64,000 nucleotides of DNA from assembly GCA_019873735.1 (NCBI GenBank), contig JAIOAQ010000001.1:62001-126000 (forward strand), given 5' to 3'. This stretch comes from Chloroflexota bacterium. Its GTDB lineage: Bacteria > Chloroflexota > Anaerolineae > Anaerolineales > Villigracilaceae. Every line of letters starts with the position of its first letter. Position 1 is the stretch's first letter. This document shows, in pieces, positions 19,775 through 28,298 of the stretch. Made by a program: the position numbers and the translations under genes. A model generated the notes under the pieces. It saw only the letters and a program-made list of their open reading frames with translations. It had not been told where the DNA came from and ran no database searches.

Positions 19775-20162
19775 GGGCGTCCACGCGCAGGGGCAGTATC
19801 TTGAAGATGACCCGCTTCTGGCCGGGCTGGTATTGCCAGGGCTGGCCGGTGTACTTCAGCGCCAGGGCGTTGATGTGTTCTTCGGCGCCCGCCTCGGTGA
19901 GCTCGACGACGCGCCCTTGAATCTGGAGGTAGCGGTAGGGCGTGTTCGGGTCGGCGATGCAGGCGGCGACGCGCCCATCGCGGCGCATGTTGCGGTCTTT
20001 GACCCGGCCCTGGGCGGTGTTGACGAGCAGGTGCTGGCCGTCGCTGTCGAACCAGACCGGGGTGACCTGCGGCGAGCCGTCGTGGTTGAGGGTGGCGAGG
20101 TAGAGGAAGGCTTTGGTTTCGGGGGCAAGTAAATCGTGGAATTCGGGGGGGATGATGTTCAT
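19767..20162 (-). CDS. PPOX-class F420-dependent oxidoreductase
   Basis: 131 residues. Split-barrel features: LLAPETKAFLYLATLNHDGS, PQVTPVWFDSDGQHLLVNT, RRDGRVAACIADP and YLQIQGRVVELTE. This is the short family that uses F420 or FMN. F420 biosynthesis genes on both sides support F420. The start at 20162 begins the conserved domain; an upstream in-frame start would run into the toxin gene. It overlaps the nitroreductase gene. Confidence 0.78.
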   Translation of the reverse strand: MNIIPPEFHDLLAPETKAFLYLATLNHDGSPQVTPVWFDSDGQHLLVNTAQGRVKDRNMRRDGRVAACIADPNTPYRYLQIQGRVVELTEAGAEEHINALALKYTGQPWQYQPGQKRVIFKILPLRVDAHG

Positions 20163-20181
20163 GGGGTATCCTTGATTTCTG

Positions 20182-20451
20182 CTATTCGAACAGGTCGGCG
20201 TGTGTGCCGGTGCGGATGAGGCGAAGTTCGTCCCCAACAACGGCGTAGATCAGAATCCAATCGGGTTCAATGTGGCAATCACGCGCCCCGGCATATTTTC
20301 CCTGAAGCGGATGATCTCGATAACGCTTTTCCAGTTGCTCTTCGTTCACCAGTTTCTCGATAACAGCACGTAGTTTTTTTAGATCGTAGCCGCGTTTTGC
20401 TGCAAGTTTGGCGTCTTTTTTGAATTGCCCCGTGTAGTGGAGAGATCGCAT
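20182..20451 (-). CDS. YafQ-type toxin (RelE/ParE superfamily)
   Basis: 89 residues. YafQ signature: TGQFKKDAKLAAKRGYDLKKL, then DHPLQGKYAGARDCHIEPDW and LRLIRTGTHADLFE, including the C-terminal His/Phe residues that act in ribosome-dependent mRNA cleavage. The start overlaps the antitoxin stop by 1 base (TAATG), the usual coupling of this family. Probably functional as a toxin. Confidence 0.88.
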   Translation of the reverse strand: MRSLHYTGQFKKDAKLAAKRGYDLKKLRAVIEKLVNEEQLEKRYRDHPLQGKYAGARDCHIEPDWILIYAVVGDELRLIRTGTHADLFE

Positions 20452-20711
20452 TACTCCTCCAGGTCGGCGAAGAGTGCGTCCACGCTTTCGGCTTTGTGCA
20501 GGTCAATTCCTGCCAGTGCCTGTTCGATGGCTTGCGCGGTTTCGGTGTTTGGCATGGCGATTGCAAAGGGCAGGGCTTTGCGTAAGGCAATCTGATTGAA
20601 AAAGAGGGTAATCGCCTGGGATGTGGTAAGTCCCAGTTCTTTCAATACCTTTTCGGTTTCACGTTTCAGTTCCGGGTCTATACGGGCGGTGATCATGGTG
20701 GTCTTGCTCAT
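20451..20711 (-). CDS. RelB/DinJ-type antitoxin
   Basis: 86 residues. The ribbon-helix-helix N-terminus (MSKTTMITARIDPELKRETE then LGLTTSQAITLFFNQIA) is diagnostic of RelB/DinJ. The acidic C-terminus would wrap the toxin. AGGAG precedes the ATG, and a palindromic operator overlaps the -10 element. Confidence 0.88.
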   Translation of the reverse strand: MSKTTMITARIDPELKRETEKVLKELGLTTSQAITLFFNQIALRKALPFAIAMPNTETAQAIEQALAGIDLHKAESVDALFADLEE

Positions 20712-20734
20712 GGCGCTCTCCTGTATATCAAATG

Positions 20735-20750
20735 TAATACATGTATTATA
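20735..20750 (-). promoter_or_regulatory. DinJ/YafQ promoter and operator palindrome
   Basis: TAATACATGTATTA (20735-20748) is a perfect 14-bp palindrome overlapping the minus-strand TATAAT (20750-20745). This layout allows autorepression by the antitoxin or toxin-antitoxin complex, as known for RelB/DinJ. Confidence 0.7.
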
Positions 20751-20764
20751 TCATGAAGTGCAAC

Positions 20765-20799
20765 TGTCTGCTCTGCGCGAGCCGGAGATTTGCGCCACA
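20765..20799. repeat. Partial GTAGAACAGG-family repeat
   Basis: TGCGCGAGCCGGAGATTTGC with CCACATT is a diverged half-copy of the repeat, between cofE and the antitoxin promoter. Confidence 0.55.
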
Positions 20800-21618
20800 T
20801 TACCGAAACATGTCCTGTTCTTTCGGGCGCAGGAGTTCTTTGAGCGAGCCCTCGCGCAGCGGATAGGGGAAGCCGCGGGCGTGGACGGCGGGCGTGCCCT
20901 CGTCGGCCTGACCCATGACGAGCGAGGCGGCCGCGGCCAGTTCGTCGGCGGCGGCGATTTGGGTGATGCGCAGGCGGTAGCCGAACAGGTCGGGATCGCC
21001 GCGCTTGTCCACCAGGGCGGGCAGGCCCGAAAGGCCGATGCAGGCGCCGGTGATGCCCAGCCGCCAGGCGCGCCCGTGCGAATCGATGATCATCACCCCC
21101 AGCCGTTTGCCGCTGACGGCCTCCAGCCGGGCGCGGATCGCCGCTGCCGAGCGGTCGGGGTCGAGGGGCAGCAGCAGCACCCAGTCTTCGGCCGCCTCGC
21201 CTTTACCCCTTTGTGCTCCTTCGTGTCCTTCGTGGTTAACGGCTTTGCCTGGAGGGGCGACGTTGGAATGGTCAATGCCGGCGTTGGCGCAGACGAAGCC
21301 CAGGCGGTGTTCGACGATGACGGTGCCGGGGCGGACGCGCAAAATTTCGCGGCTTTCGCGCAGGATGAGTTCGGCCAGGCGGGGGTCTTTTTCGCTGCGC
21401 GTAGCCAAATCATAGGCGGCCGGGCTGGGGACGACGGTTTTCAGGTCCACCAGCCGGCCCTCAGCCTTGCTGACGATTTTCTGCGCCAGGACGAGGATGT
21501 CGCCGTCGGCGAGGCTCAGGCGGGCTTGCTCCAAACTGCGGAGCAGGATGGCGGGCAGGTCGTCGCCGGGCTGGATGAGGGGGATGGAGGGGAGGGGGGT
21601 GAGGGTGAGGGGATCCAC
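20800..21618 (-). CDS. cofE: Coenzyme F420:L-glutamate ligase (CofE) with a repeat-encoded insertion
   Basis: 272 residues from a GTG at 21618. CofE landmarks: IQPGDDLPAILLRSLEQA, GDILVLAQKIVSKAEGR, LGFVCANAGIDHSNV and IDSHGRAWRLGITGACIGL. It adds glutamates to F420-0. After SNVAPPG the protein carries KAVNHEGHEGAQRGKGEA, read from a dispersed repeat (21201-21239), before the normal LLLPLDPDRSA. An earlier TTG start at 21690 would add residues read only from another repeat, so it is not favoured. It is separate from cofC-cofD by 14 kb. Confidence 0.88.
   Translation of the reverse strand: MDPLTLTPLPSIPLIQPGDDLPAILLRSLEQARLSLADGDILVLAQKIVSKAEGRLVDLKTVVPSPAAYDLATRSEKDPRLAELILRESREILRVRPGTVIVEHRLGFVCANAGIDHSNVAPPGKAVNHEGHEGAQRGKGEAAEDWVLLLPLDPDRSAAAIRARLEAVSGKRLGVMIIDSHGRAWRLGITGACIGLSGLPALVDKRGDPDLFGYRLRITQIAAADELAAAASLVMGQADEGTPAVHARGFPYPLREGSLKELLRPKEQDMFR
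21201..21239. repeat. ACAAAGG/CGAAGG dispersed repeat inside cofE
   Basis: On the coding strand this reads as units of CACGAAGGA and CACAAAGG, the same family as 2840-2929. It stays in frame and is translated as NHEGHEGAQRGK. Confidence 0.75.
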
Positions 21619-21848
21619 AGATGGCACAGATGACGCAGAGGGGTCTACTGTAAAAAGGGTGTTTCTAGCGCAAGGGCGCAAAGTTGCCAAGATTTTCTAA
21701 GGTCTATTTCTTTTTTATGCATAATCCGAAACCGAAAAACGAAGATTTTGCATTGGAGATTGTATTTTCTTTGCGGCTTGGCGTCTTTGCGTTGAGATTT
21801 TCTGTTTTTTGCAGTGGAGTCATCTGCGCCATCTGCGTCATCTGTGGA
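21608..21848. repeat. Nested inverted pairs of two dispersed repeat families
   Basis: Outer pair: CACAGATGGCACAGATGACG (21616-21635) against the reverse-oriented CATCTGCGCCATCTGCGTCA region (about 21818-21846). Inner pair: GCGCAAGGGCGCAAAG (about 21665-21682) against CTTTGCGGCTTGGCGTCTTT (about 21770-21790). The spacer is T/A-rich. The element fills the cofE-npdG gap, apart from the cofE start. Confidence 0.7.
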
Positions 21849-22526
21849 TTATTCTCTCGGCACGCCGGTGATTTTGATGCCCGCGTGGCTGGCGTTGTAC
21901 TGCTTGTTGATATGAATCAGGATGCTGGTCAGGCCCTCGACGACGACCGAATTCTCCAGCGGGCCGGCGTCCCAGCCGGTCAGGCCGGCGGCCTCGACCA
22001 GTTTGATCGTCTCGGCGCGGGCTTCTTTGCTCGTGCCGGTGACAAGCACCTCGGACTCAATGTATAGATCGCTTAGCAGAAGGTCGTAAGAAATGTTTTG
22101 AAAGGCTGTTGTAATTTGGGCGCTTTCTCCCAACACCTGACGCGCTTCCAGCGCGGCCGACCCGGCCGGAGGCATTTGCACGGTGGTGACTTTGGGAGGG
22201 GCAAGCGGGACGGTGACATCTATGAGCAATTTTCCCCGGATCGCATTTTTGATGGCTTCAAGCGTTTCTTTGTGCGCCGCGTACGGCACGGTCAGGACGA
22301 CAATGTCGGCTTGCTCGGCAGCATCTAGATTGCCCATGCCGGTTACAGACGATTCCATGTCCAGCATTTCGTTGATTTCCGACGCGGTGGAAACGGCCTT
22401 TTCGGGCGTTCGGGAGCCGACAATGACGCGGTAGCCGGCTTTCGCCCAGCGGTAGGCCAGACCCTTGCCTTCTTTGCCGGTTCCGCCCAAGATGGCAATG
22501 GTCAGTAAGAGGGATGGTTCTGTCAT
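21849..22526 (-). CDS. npdG: F420-dependent NADP oxidoreductase
   Basis: 225 residues. The N-terminal dinucleotide fold TIAILGGTGKEGKGLAYRWA, then VIVGSRTPEKA and ADIVVLTVPYAAHKE, matches NADPH:F420 reductase. It exchanges hydride between NADPH and F420, supplying reduced F420 to the oxidoreductases nearby. GAGGAG precedes the ATG at 22526. It lies 4 bases after the NACHT-HEAT gene and is read as the last gene of that operon. Confidence 0.85.
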   Translation of the reverse strand: MTEPSLLLTIAILGGTGKEGKGLAYRWAKAGYRVIVGSRTPEKAVSTASEINEMLDMESSVTGMGNLDAAEQADIVVLTVPYAAHKETLEAIKNAIRGKLLIDVTVPLAPPKVTTVQMPPAGSAALEARQVLGESAQITTAFQNISYDLLLSDLYIESEVLVTGTSKEARAETIKLVEAAGLTGWDAGPLENSVVVEGLTSILIHINKQYNASHAGIKITGVPRE

Positions 22527-22530
22527 TTTT

Positions 22531-25053
22531 TTATATCTCCTCGGGGTGCGGGGGAGGTAAGCGCACCCCGCTAATGGCAATTTCCCAAATGGTTTGAAAA
22601 GCGGCTTCGCGCACTTCCGCTTCGTTGATGTGATACATGAGGTTGTAAAGGCTGCGGATGACACCCTCGCTTGGAGTCTGCACCAGATAAGGCAGAGCAG
22701 CCAGGCATTCATCCACATTTTCGCTTTCAAGCGCCATTTGCAAAACCTCCGTGGCGGGCGATCCGGGCGAAATTCCCATGCCCTGTGTGCCGGCAAAGGC
22801 AAGCAGCCAGGGTGTTTCGGAGGGCGGCGTCAGAGGCCGAGGGATGTAAGGTTTGGGGCGGCTGCGAATCTCGACCATCTCTGTGGCGGCGTTGCGCACA
22901 ATCCACTGGTCGTCTTCCACCTGAACCTTTTCGAGTGTTTCCAGCGCCCATGCTTCTGGCACGCGCCCCAGGCCATAGACTGAAGCCCGGCGGACCAGAA
23001 TATCGGCCAGGGTGACGCCATCTTGCAGGGCGGCGTACCCTTCTTGCGGGTCATTGGCCAACGCTTCGGCGGCGGCGCGGCGCAAGTCCTCGTCCCCGTT
23101 GAGCAGGGAGGCGGCCACTGCTTCCAGGGCAGGCGTGCTTCCAATCGCAACCAACGCCAGGCAGGCGGCGCGGCGGATATAAAAGTCATTGCTGCCAAGC
23201 AATGCTTTCAGGCTTTCAACGGCCTTCTGGTCTCTTAAAGCGCCGCTGCCTAGCGCGGCCAGGCGAACTGTTTCGGCGGATGGGCTTTGGAGCAGTTGCC
23301 GGAACAGGATCGGCGCCCCAGGGTCCCGGCTGAGGACGAGGGCGGCCACAGTTTGGGCGCGCAGCCCCAGCGGCAGGCCATCTGTTTGAAGCAGGACGGC
23401 CAGGGCCGACATTACCTTTCCACGCCAGGCGGCCTGACGGGGAGCATCGCGCAGGCAGCGCGCGGCAAGCAAAAGGGGTTGTTCCAGCGGCGGGCCGGAT
23501 TCTGCCAGGAGACTTTCAATCAGAGCGCTGGCATCTCCTTTAGCCGCCAGGAAGCGCATGGTTTGGGCTTGCCCGCTCCAGAATGGTTGACCTTTGAGCC
23601 GTTCGCCGGCTTCGTAAATGGCCAGGGCGTGTCCGGCCAGGTAGCCTTCAATGATAATATGGCAAAAGCGCATGCGATTGTTGAGATGCTTGACCAGCAA
23701 ACCGCTTTCTGCCATCTTGGGCAACAGGCCGGGAGAGGGAGGGGCAATTGAGGCCGACTTGCCCTTTTGGGAGACACCTTCCTCCTGGGTCTCTTCTGGG
23801 GATGGCGGCTTTTCTTCTGGCGGTTCAAACGAACGTACCCACTCGCGCGCGGCGTGACTGTCGAAAATCGGCTGCAAGGTCAGCACAGCCTGCATGGCAA
23901 GCGTTTCCAGCGCCGCTACGGGGACATCAACCGGGGCCAGACGCCGCAAATGAGACTCAATCCCGTCCAGCGCGCTTGGCCCAAGCGCGTCGCCGGCATA
24001 AGCCCCCCAGGTTTTGAGAGTCATTTCTAGTGGCGTCAGGTAGGCGTTGTCGTTGTCCAGCCAGGCGTTGAGCAGGATGGGGTCAATATCCTCCAGTTCA
24101 GATTGCGCCCAGGCCTCGCGGGTGATAAAGCGTGTCCACACGTCTCCCCAGCGGTGTAGGAACTGGCGCTGGTCTTCTTGAGTCCATGACAGGAGAGTAA
24201 GCACCTTAAATCCAAGAGCAAGCAGCCCATCGGCATACTCCGGGCAGACAGTCGTCACGATGCGGATGCCGGGATATGTTTTGAGCAAATTTCCGAGAAA
24301 TTCGGTGACGCGTACCACCTCGGCCTGCGGCAGTTCGTCCAGGCCGTCCAGCAGCAGGCAGGCTCTGCCGCTTGCAAACGCATATTGTATAAATGCCGGC
24401 AACCGCGGCAGGTCCAGCAAGGGCGCATGTTCAGCAGTAGCGTTTATGATTGGCGTGAGCAGGTTATCCTGATTGCCGGCGGCCAGATGGAGGTCGGCAA
24501 CGTGGAGCAGGAAGGGTATGGCTCGTTGCAGTTCGCCGGCTTCAATTTCTCCGCGCGCAATTTGTGAAGCAAGGCAGGCCAGTGCAACGGTTTTGCCGCT
24601 GCCGGGCTGACCGGCCAATGCCAGATTGACCCCCCCAGAAAGCGCTTCTGTCAGGGTGAGTGTGGGCGCCTGGTAGGTGGAAGCCAGTTCCGGCCAGGCA
24701 GGCAGGTAGGGCAGGCTGTGGGTGAGGATGTCTTCAGGGGGAGGCGGTTCGCCTGGCAGCGTATAGGCCGGCGGGGCAAGCAGACGCGGCGGAACCAGAA
24801 TCTCGTCCAGCGCAAACAGAGGAGCGGCAAGGTGCATCCCCTGGGCCAGACGGATGATGTTTTGACGGTGATGTTCCTCTAAACTGCTGGAGCGGCGCAT
24901 CTGGGCCGCTTCCTGCTGTTCGCGCCAGTGGGCTGTTGTCTGGCTCAGGAGGACCTTGATTTTCCCAAACAGCCATACCAGCAGAATACCTGCCAGGAAT
25001 CCAACCCAGAAGGAGAACGGTTCAATCGGGGGAATTGGGATGTAAGGAAACAT
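22531..25053 (-). CDS. Membrane-anchored NACHT/STAND NTPase with HEAT-like repeats
   Basis: 840 residues. One transmembrane segment (FSFWVGFLAGILLVWLFG, residues 13-30) is followed by a coiled linker. The NTPase (about 140-290) has LALAGQPGSGKTVALACL (Walker A) and CLLLDGLDELPQ (Walker B, NACHT-type). HEAT-like repeats occupy about 560-830 (for example VRRASVYGLGRVPEAWALE, WIVRNAATEMVEI). STAND proteins act as ligand-triggered switches and several are anti-phage sensors. No effector domain such as a nuclease or TIR is seen, so the output is unknown. It lies between a zinc-ribbon coiled-coil gene and npdG on the same strand. Confidence 0.75.
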   Translation of the reverse strand: MFPYIPIPPIEPFSFWVGFLAGILLVWLFGKIKVLLSQTTAHWREQQEAAQMRRSSSLEEHHRQNIIRLAQGMHLAAPLFALDEILVPPRLLAPPAYTLPGEPPPPEDILTHSLPYLPAWPELASTYQAPTLTLTEALSGGVNLALAGQPGSGKTVALACLASQIARGEIEAGELQRAIPFLLHVADLHLAAGNQDNLLTPIINATAEHAPLLDLPRLPAFIQYAFASGRACLLLDGLDELPQAEVVRVTEFLGNLLKTYPGIRIVTTVCPEYADGLLALGFKVLTLLSWTQEDQRQFLHRWGDVWTRFITREAWAQSELEDIDPILLNAWLDNDNAYLTPLEMTLKTWGAYAGDALGPSALDGIESHLRRLAPVDVPVAALETLAMQAVLTLQPIFDSHAAREWVRSFEPPEEKPPSPEETQEEGVSQKGKSASIAPPSPGLLPKMAESGLLVKHLNNRMRFCHIIIEGYLAGHALAIYEAGERLKGQPFWSGQAQTMRFLAAKGDASALIESLLAESGPPLEQPLLLAARCLRDAPRQAAWRGKVMSALAVLLQTDGLPLGLRAQTVAALVLSRDPGAPILFRQLLQSPSAETVRLAALGSGALRDQKAVESLKALLGSNDFYIRRAACLALVAIGSTPALEAVAASLLNGDEDLRRAAAEALANDPQEGYAALQDGVTLADILVRRASVYGLGRVPEAWALETLEKVQVEDDQWIVRNAATEMVEIRSRPKPYIPRPLTPPSETPWLLAFAGTQGMGISPGSPATEVLQMALESENVDECLAALPYLVQTPSEGVIRSLYNLMYHINEAEVREAAFQTIWEIAISGVRLPPPHPEEI

Positions 25054-25073
25054 CTCCCTATTAGTTTACCACT

Positions 25074-25775
25074 TTATCCGGCGTACAGAATACGTCCGCA
25101 GGTAGGACAGAAGGCGATTTGAGCAGGCGAGCGCGCTGCTTGTTGGATGGCGGCAGTCAGGGTCGTCCCGCAGGCGTCGCAGGAGTTATCTGAAACGGTG
25201 GCCAGGGCCCGTCCATGGCGTGACTGCCGCAGGTTTTCGTATTGTGTCAGCAGGTTCGCAGGCATAGCCGTTGTGATAGCCTGACGTTCGGCGTAGAGCC
25301 GCTGCAGGTCGCGTTCCAGTGAGACCAATTCGTCATTCAGGCCTTTGTTTTGTGCGCCCAGGCGTGCCAGGGTCACCTCGCGGGCTGCCTGGGCGGAGGC
25401 GTATTCGCGTTCTGCTTCTTCGCATTCCAGCATGGCTTGCAATTGTTTATCTTCCAGCGCGGCCAGCTGGCGTTTTAAGGCCGCAATCTCATTTTGCAGG
25501 TCTTGTAATTCTTTGGGGTTTTGCACTGTCCCCCCGTACAGGCTGGCTTCGTGTTGTTCGATTTTGAGCCGTTGAGATTCTGCTTCGGCCTCATACTGGC
25601 GCAAACGCTGCTCGGCTTTGTGCCAGTTTTCTTTTGTCTCTGCCAGCCGGCTGTTAGCCTGCCTGGCCTCTGCATCGTTTTCCAGCGTCTGGCGGATCTG
25701 AGCCAGGCGGTTTTCAACCTGCTCGATTTGGATATCGGTTTGTTGGAGACGGTAAATTCCAAATGCAATGCTCAT
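25074..25775 (-). CDS. Coiled-coil protein with C4-type zinc ribbon
   Basis: 233 residues. Residues about 10-170 form a long antiparallel-type coiled coil (LQQTDIQIEQVENRLAQIRQ onward). The C-terminus carries CDACG and CPTCGRIL, a zinc ribbon, as in the widespread zf-RING_7/DUF164 family. Its function is unproven; a nucleic-acid role is often assumed. TATAAT ends 9 bases before the ATG, giving a very short or absent leader. The next gene, the NACHT protein, starts 20 bases after its stop. Confidence 0.75.
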   Translation of the reverse strand: MSIAFGIYRLQQTDIQIEQVENRLAQIRQTLENDAEARQANSRLAETKENWHKAEQRLRQYEAEAESQRLKIEQHEASLYGGTVQNPKELQDLQNEIAALKRQLAALEDKQLQAMLECEEAEREYASAQAAREVTLARLGAQNKGLNDELVSLERDLQRLYAERQAITTAMPANLLTQYENLRQSRHGRALATVSDNSCDACGTTLTAAIQQAARSPAQIAFCPTCGRILYAG

Positions 25776-25814
25776 GGTAATTTGATTATATACTACGATA
25801 CGCAAGGTGCAAAC

Positions 25815-25845
25815 AAAAAGACGGCCGTTTTGGGGCCGTCTTTTT
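25815..25845 (-). terminator. Rho-independent terminator
   Basis: AAAAAGACGGCC / GGCCGTCTTTTT hairpin just after the beta-lactamase-like gene. The stem is flanked by A and T runs. Confidence 0.85.
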
Positions 25846-25850
25846 CGATT

Positions 25851-27335
25851 TTACTGTGCCGGCAGGTTGAAGTAATTGTAGACTGCCTGTGAGAGTTGTG
25901 CAAACAGACCTGAGACCGAGTCCCAGATGGCCTGTACAGGGTGATAGGAGTAGATCACCAGCACATAATCGCCGCCGGAGGTGTAGACGATGCCGGCGTC
26001 GCTGATATTGTGAATCACGCCGGTCACGTCGGTTACCCAGCCGTGCTTATGGGCCACCTGCGTTCCCTCGGGCACGCCCGCCTCGATCAGCACTCCGATT
26101 CGGTCCTGGGCGAGAAAATTGATCATTTGCTGACAGGCGGCCTGGTTGATCTTGCCCGGAAAAGCGGCCACCAATCCCCCGCCGCCGTTCTTTGCGCACT
26201 GATACAGGTCGGCCAGCAGCATCCCCATGTCAGATGAACTTGTCTGATTATATGGGTCAGGATCGGTATATACGTCCGTGCGCTGATTGGCCGGCGTGCT
26301 AAACCTTTGCAGCAAAGGCGCCCCGGGTTCGAAATAGCCTGCAATGAAAGTGTTTTGCAGACCGGCGGCGGCCATGTCTTCTGTTACCAGCAGTGGACCG
26401 CGCGTTTCATTAATCAGCGCCATCAGACGGTCGGCGGGCGGATTCTCCGAAACGCGAATCATGTCCAGAATAAGGTTGGATGTCTCAGCGTTGGGTTGCC
26501 CAAGACGGATAAAATAGGAAAGCATGATGGGTATTTTGATGGTGCTGGATGCAGTGAAGGCCACATCTGGCTGAACAGAAATGGGATTTCCTCCGTCCAG
26601 CGCAAAGTGAATTTCCTGGCGGGTTTGCAGGTCGAGCAGGTAGATGCTGATGACGCCATCGTAATTGTTGGTGCGAATGATTTGCTGGAGCAAGATTTCC
26701 AAGTTTTGGATGGGCGGACGTTCTGCGCTTGCGCGTTGAAAGGTGAGAACAACACTGCGGCGGTCGGGGGAGCGCAAGGCGTCTTCGATTAGAACCACAG
26801 CGCGATCAATGTCCAGAGTCCGGCCGGGCTTGCCGGGGATAAATTCGCTGGTGCCGGGAATGGGCTGAGCCGGTATGGTTGGCTCGTCGTAGCGGGGCGC
26901 GATTTCGGTTTGCAGGTACTGCCGCAGCCGTTCCTCAGAGAGGGTGTAACGTAAGGGAATCGCATCCCCGGTGGGGGGGCGATTCCACAGGTAATCCCAG
27001 AAGCCGCCCCAGAAGGAGTTGCCGGTGCGCCGCAAGTCCGCTGCGGCCAGCATGGTTTCGGTATCCAGTTGAAAGCCGATAACCGACGGGTCAATTTGGA
27101 ACACGTTTTCGCCGTATTGAACTTCGATGGGCAGACTGTAAACCTGAATGATGCGCTGGGACGCGGCTTGAGGGTCCAGGCCGCCGACCGGGATGCCGCC
27201 AATGGTCATGCCTTGTGGATAATAAGCGCGGGAACGGCTGTAGCCAACCAGTTGAATGGCCGTGAGGACGGCTGCGCCTAGAATGAATGCCAGAGAAACC
27301 CAGCGCAAGATGAAGGATGTGTTGCGGCTTCTCAC
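25851..27335 (-). CDS. Membrane-anchored class A beta-lactamase-like serine hydrolase
   Basis: 494 residues. An N-terminal membrane anchor (WVSLAFILGAAVLTAIQLVG) precedes a peptidoglycan-binding-like region (about 40-200). The hydrolase domain has the three catalytic landmarks: SSTIKIP (SxxK), SENPPADR (SxN-like) and HKHGWV (KTG equivalent). It is likely an extracytoplasmic peptidoglycan-related hydrolase; true beta-lactam resistance cannot be concluded. The start is GTG, overlapping the ctaA stop (GTGA), with GGAGG upstream. The gene ends at a strong terminator. Confidence 0.78.
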   Translation of the reverse strand: MRSRNTSFILRWVSLAFILGAAVLTAIQLVGYSRSRAYYPQGMTIGGIPVGGLDPQAASQRIIQVYSLPIEVQYGENVFQIDPSVIGFQLDTETMLAAADLRRTGNSFWGGFWDYLWNRPPTGDAIPLRYTLSEERLRQYLQTEIAPRYDEPTIPAQPIPGTSEFIPGKPGRTLDIDRAVVLIEDALRSPDRRSVVLTFQRASAERPPIQNLEILLQQIIRTNNYDGVISIYLLDLQTRQEIHFALDGGNPISVQPDVAFTASSTIKIPIMLSYFIRLGQPNAETSNLILDMIRVSENPPADRLMALINETRGPLLVTEDMAAAGLQNTFIAGYFEPGAPLLQRFSTPANQRTDVYTDPDPYNQTSSSDMGMLLADLYQCAKNGGGGLVAAFPGKINQAACQQMINFLAQDRIGVLIEAGVPEGTQVAHKHGWVTDVTGVIHNISDAGIVYTSGGDYVLVIYSYHPVQAIWDSVSGLFAQLSQAVYNYFNLPAQ

Positions 27336-28267
27336 AAGACCTCCGACGGGATAGTTTTGGATGAGTTTTGTGTCAGGACGCTGGCTGTGCTCAAGATGTA
27401 AATAATCCAGGTGATATCTGCCAGAAAGAGATGAAGGATTTGCATCGGAATGGGCGCCAGCAGGAACACATTGACTGCCCCGGCGACAAGTTGCAGCGCA
27501 AAAATGCCTCCCAGCAGTAAGAGCAAACGTCTGGTTTGCTCACCGAAGAGATTTATCAGCCGCCGGATGAGGAGGAAAGTATAGCCGGCAACCAGTCCGG
27601 CAATTAGAGGATGGTAGACGCGTAATCGGATGAGGAAATGCGCCGAGGGTGAACGGTCTGCTTCCAGGCCCGCCCGCAGGGACTCGGCCGGGAAGAGCGT
27701 GTCGCCCAGAGCCGTCACTGCGCCGCTCATCCCAATCAGGATGACGCCTGCCAGCCCGACCAACAGCCAGGGAAGATGTTTTTGTCCTCTCAGGCGCAGG
27801 ACGGGGAGTCCAGATGCCCAGGCCGCGGTCAGCGTCAGGCTGGCCAGCAGGATAAAGGTATTTGCCAGATGTACGGCCATGGCTGCCGCGCGCGCGACAG
27901 AAGCGTTTTGAGCCGTTAACTCGAACAACACCAGGCCGGCTCCCAGCAAGGCCTCAACAACGATAAAGGTGCCCGAAAGCCAGAGGCCAATTCGTACGGG
28001 GTGACCCGCAACGTACAGCCGTCGCCCCCACAAAATCAGCGCCAATACCAGGATCAGCGCCAGCCCGCTCATCATGCGGTGTGTAAATTCAATAATGGTA
28101 TGTACTTGCGGGTTTTGCGGGATCACCTCGCCGTTGCACAGCGGCCAGTGGCTGCCGCAGCCGGCGCCGGATCCGGTCGCGCGTACATATGCCCCCCACA
28201 AAATGACAACCAGATTCCAGCCGGTAACGGCCCATGCAAACCGAGAAAATAGACGCTTGTTTTCCAT
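27332..28267 (-). CDS. ctaA: Heme A synthase (COX15/CtaA family)
   Basis: 311 residues, about eight transmembrane helices. Conserved landmarks: WGAYVRATGSGAGCGSHWPL, EFTHRMMSGLAL, AVHLANTFILL, VYHPLIAGL and ILHLFLAD, which carry the heme-binding His residues. It converts heme O to heme A for aa3-type oxidases, implying aerobic or microaerobic respiration. ATG at 28267 marks the start of the conserved region; upstream in-frame sequence is read from the structured intergenic element. Coupled to the following beta-lactamase-like gene. Confidence 0.9.
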   Translation of the reverse strand: MENKRLFSRFAWAVTGWNLVVILWGAYVRATGSGAGCGSHWPLCNGEVIPQNPQVHTIIEFTHRMMSGLALILVLALILWGRRLYVAGHPVRIGLWLSGTFIVVEALLGAGLVLFELTAQNASVARAAAMAVHLANTFILLASLTLTAAWASGLPVLRLRGQKHLPWLLVGLAGVILIGMSGAVTALGDTLFPAESLRAGLEADRSPSAHFLIRLRVYHPLIAGLVAGYTFLLIRRLINLFGEQTRRLLLLLGGIFALQLVAGAVNVFLLAPIPMQILHLFLADITWIIYILSTASVLTQNSSKTIPSEVL

Positions 28268-28298
28268 AAACTTCTTTTCAAGGTTATCTCTGACTACT

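Noticed and set aside
25851-27335. Acquired beta-lactam resistance gene
   Set aside because: SxxK is present but the other motifs are atypical, the gene is coupled to ctaA and has an extra N-terminal domain; a peptidoglycan-related hydrolase is more likely.
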